Below are positions 61,614 to 64,000 of a DNA stretch of 64,000 bases, in pieces; within the stretch, counting starts at the first letter, position 1; each line of letters opens with the position of its first letter. The notes below the pieces were generated by a model. That model had not been told where the DNA came from and did not search any database. It was given only the letters and a program-made list of their open reading frames with translations. Position numbers and translations under genes: made by a program. Location: positions 18,129,655 to 18,193,654 of the forward strand of contig NC_045143.1 in NCBI RefSeq assembly GCF_008831285.2, read 5' to 3'. Source of the stretch: Nymphaea colorata (Eukaryota > Streptophyta > Magnoliopsida > Nymphaeales > Nymphaeaceae).

Positions 61614-62480
61614 GGTGGATTATCAAGCCTGCTACAAAAAAACGAGTTAAGATATCACCGTCGAGATTTTGGTATTCATTCGACGATCCCTTTCCTAACT
61701 TCAAACATGAAGCATTTTCAACTTCTAGTCAAAGTGGACGGCTATTTAAATGAAAATATCAATTTATTTGACTTGTGAATGCGGGTGCAGCTAGAGATCA
61801 TAGTGGCTATTAAACTATGTTTATAATTGACGAACGTCACGAACCAGTGGTGTCGACACTCTAATTTTAGCGTAAAATTGAGAAAATGGTAATTTTCATG
61901 TATTTACGTTAATTAACTTGACAAGGTAGGAGGGCTTCGGTTTCTGAATCCATTTAATTAATTACATAGTCAATCTGAAAAGGTTGCAGCATGTAAATGT
62001 CTTTTTATCATGTATGAAATTCGATATGCAATTATGAATTAAATAAAGAAAAGAAAATATTATCGTTCTTTCTTGATAATCCCCCATTTTTATCAGTGTC
62101 ACTAACATCTTTAATGTCGCTACGAGAGAGACAACCCCATCCTCACCACATCATATTCTTTCAGGAATCATCAAGAGACATAGATAGTCATTCACCTTTT
62201 TTTTTTTTCTCTCTCTCTCTCACGCGTGCGCGCGCACACACACACACACATATCAACCATGCACTAATATTTTGTTGCAGAAATGTTGGTGTTTGGCCAA
62301 CTAGTAATTGAACCTTTTTGGTTCAGGACAGACATGGTGGATTATCAAGAATGGTGGCAATGATATACACAATCAATTTAATTAATGGTTTACAAAGTAA
62401 AATTATTTAAGACGTTCCTTGGAGAAAACATAAAAACCAGTTAAGGTATCGCCGGATCATTTATTCTGAGATCAATTCCA
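60441..62480. other. Intergenic, no gene seen
   Basis: AT-rich with (GA)n at 61574-61610 and (CT)n/(CA)n at 62208-62250. Short frames without recognisable domains. Confidence 0.5.
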
Positions 62481-62659
62481 GTGTTTTCTTAATCCAAACG
62501 CGACTCACCTGAACTGAATCGATTCACGGAGAATCGGAAAGCTGTCCAGAACGCTCCTGAACTGCGCGGTGGGGACTGGGGGGTGACTTCTAAAACCGGT
62601 GTCCGATTCGTACATGCGATTTTGTACCCACATTTCCTATCGTATCGGATGAGCGCACT

Positions 62660-62823
62660 TTTCAGTTTTCCCTTTCTCGCCTCCTCCTCCTTTCTTCGCT
62701 CCCCTTCCTCTCTCTGTTGTCCATCAACCGTTTTCTTCCTCTTCTTCGTCTCCCATTCGATTGAACGCCATTCTCCTCTGAGACGACGCGCATTTCCCTT
62801 CTCCCTTCCCCTGTGCGGTGAAA
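62660..62823 (+). promoter_or_regulatory. CT-rich 5' leader of the TBCC-domain gene
   Basis: Strongly pyrimidine-rich stretch (ctcctcctcctttcttcgctcccc and similar) ending at the ATG at 62824. No clear TATA box upstream. Confidence 0.5.
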
Positions 62824-63312
62824 ATGAACGAGACGGCCCCGGCGCCTTCGTCGCCGCTTCTGCACGCCCGGCGGGAGCCCTTCGAGTACGGTCTCCTCCC
62901 ACTCTCCAAGCTCATCTTCTCTGACGGTACCCAAACCCTAGCGCCGCTTCGTGACGAGCTCCTCCGTCGATCCTCCCCATCAGACGGCCCCCACGGTCCA
63001 TGCCGCGTTGACGCCACCGCGATCAGCGAGGTGCTCCAGATCTCTCCGGAGAACGCGAACCTCGTCCTCGACACCTTGGCCTCGGTCTTGCCTGATCCCC
63101 TTGATGGCAAGGCCGCTGATCCGCTTACGACCGCCAAGGCTGCCGAGGTCGACGTGATGGGCGCGAATGTCTTCGACTTGATCCTCTTCCTTTACATTCA
63201 GTCATACAAGAGACTTCTACCCAGGACGCACAAGGATTCGGCGGCGGTGAACGACGTTTGGCCATCGACCTCCGCGTTCGACGGATACTTGTCCGTGCTT
63301 TCTCCCCTTCAG
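62824..63312 (+). CDS. TBCCD1: TBCC domain-containing protein 1-like, first exon (partial)
   Basis: First 163 codons of a plant protein of the tubulin-binding cofactor C/C-CAP domain type, whose animal relative acts at centrosomes. Starts MNETAPAPSSPLLHARREPF and EYGLLPLSKLIFSDGTQTL; conserved VLQISPENANLVLDTLASVL, VFDLILFLYIQSYKRLLPRT, then HKDSAAVNDVWPSTSAFDGY and LSVLSPLQ, where a gtcaga donor follows at 63313 in phase 0. The TBCC domain itself would be encoded beyond the window. The in-frame GTG at 62818 is not used as start because an ATG with a normal context follows. Assignment rests on recalled similarity of this N-terminal region. Confidence 0.75.
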
Positions 63313-64000
63313 GTCAGATATGTTTGCCTTCTCTTTTTTTCTGTTTACTTCTTTTCTTTAGGGTTCTTAGATCCTCATTTGGTTTGTTTTCTTTTATTTC
63401 TGCTGTTACTAGTAATTGCGAGAAAATGGCAATGCCTTTGCAGTTGCCGGGTAAATATTTTGTTGAATTTGACGACTGCATGCGCGTATCTCGGCAAGTT
63501 GTTGGCTAAATGAAATCAGATACCGATGTGAATAATCGCGTGCAGGAAAGCCAGCCTACCTCTGCATACAGAATATATGCAAATTTCCGGAGGCACTAAT
63601 TCCTGAAATAAGGCAGTTAGATAGATTTTAGCAGCTTTATTGTACTAGCAGGATCTGTAACATATATTATGTATTAGTTGGAAGCTTAGCTGATTGAATT
63701 ATGTTCGCCGACCTAAACTTGAAATCATAGAGGCGGTATACAGCCAAAGTGAAGGTGGATAGGATGTTCACGGAAGTCTCTTATTCTTCCGAGTTAAGTT
63801 GCTATATTTCTTACCATATATAAAGATAGTAAACTGCAGGTTAACAGGATCTACTTCCTCATTGTGTGAGCTATTTCTTACCTAAAAGTTCGTACCGATT
63901 TACAATTATTAAAACTCCCAATTGCTTGTGAAATTGCAGGGGTGCTAGCGATTCGGTTGAATTGGTGGTTGTTTAAACATTTGATACGTAGACATACAAT
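63313..64000 (+). other. First intron of the TBCC-domain gene
   Basis: Begins gtcagatatgtttgcc. No plausible second exon was recognised before the window ends. Confidence 0.6.

Noticed and set aside
1-64000. CRISPR arrays, bacterial operons or phage systems
   Set aside because: The window is plant nuclear DNA with spliced genes; the tandem repeats seen lack spacer structure.

Overview
This is nuclear DNA of a flowering plant. Genes have GT-AG introns and CT-rich leaders, and the intergenic DNA is AT-rich, full of (AT)n/(GA)n tracts and packed with LTR retrotransposon debris. The protein families are angiosperm ones (EIL3/SLIM1-type factor, CLE40-type peptide, FAR1-like transposase relics). 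The species cannot be read from the sequence; the coding regions lack the high GC typical of grasses.

Host genes. (1) 1-1403, minus: N-terminal exons of valyl-tRNA synthetase, running off the left edge. (2) 7290-7878, minus: a three-exon CLE signalling peptide gene whose mature motif matches the CLE40/CLV3 type; no single long reading frame shows it, so it is easily missed. (3) 12407-14263, minus: an intact intronless-coding EIN3-like factor closest to EIL3/SLIM1, with a leader intron and a recognisable TATA box. (4) 45980-48360, plus: a complete 60S ribosomal protein L26 gene (147 aa). (5) 62824-63312, plus: first exon of a TBCC-domain protein, running off the right edge.

Between them lies accessory DNA. 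8-20 kb holds two families of about 400-bp non-autonomous elements, a LINE remnant and a 66-bp tandem repeat. 27.7-31.5 kb is a decayed FAR1/MULE transposase gene with a duplicated 5' part. 31.9-38 kb is a decayed antisense Ty1/copia element. 38.8-43.85 kb is a compositionally alien GC-rich block with a 557-bp tandem duplication, a low-complexity GC core and a run of nine short inverted repeats.

50.4-60.0 kb is a four-part nested retroelement assembly that can be dissected at base level. An old copia was hit by a 280-bp SINE (9-bp duplication). A second copia with unusual TA...TA LTR ends (5-bp duplication AAGTA) landed directly beside it. That copia was in turn split in its integrase by a 2.6-kb solo LTR (5-bp duplication GTTTT). 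No tRNA, rRNA or CRISPR locus was recognised. No new multi-gene system is evident. The strongest unusual items are the CLE gene, the nested cluster with its non-canonical LTR, and the hairpin series at 43.36-43.67 kb.
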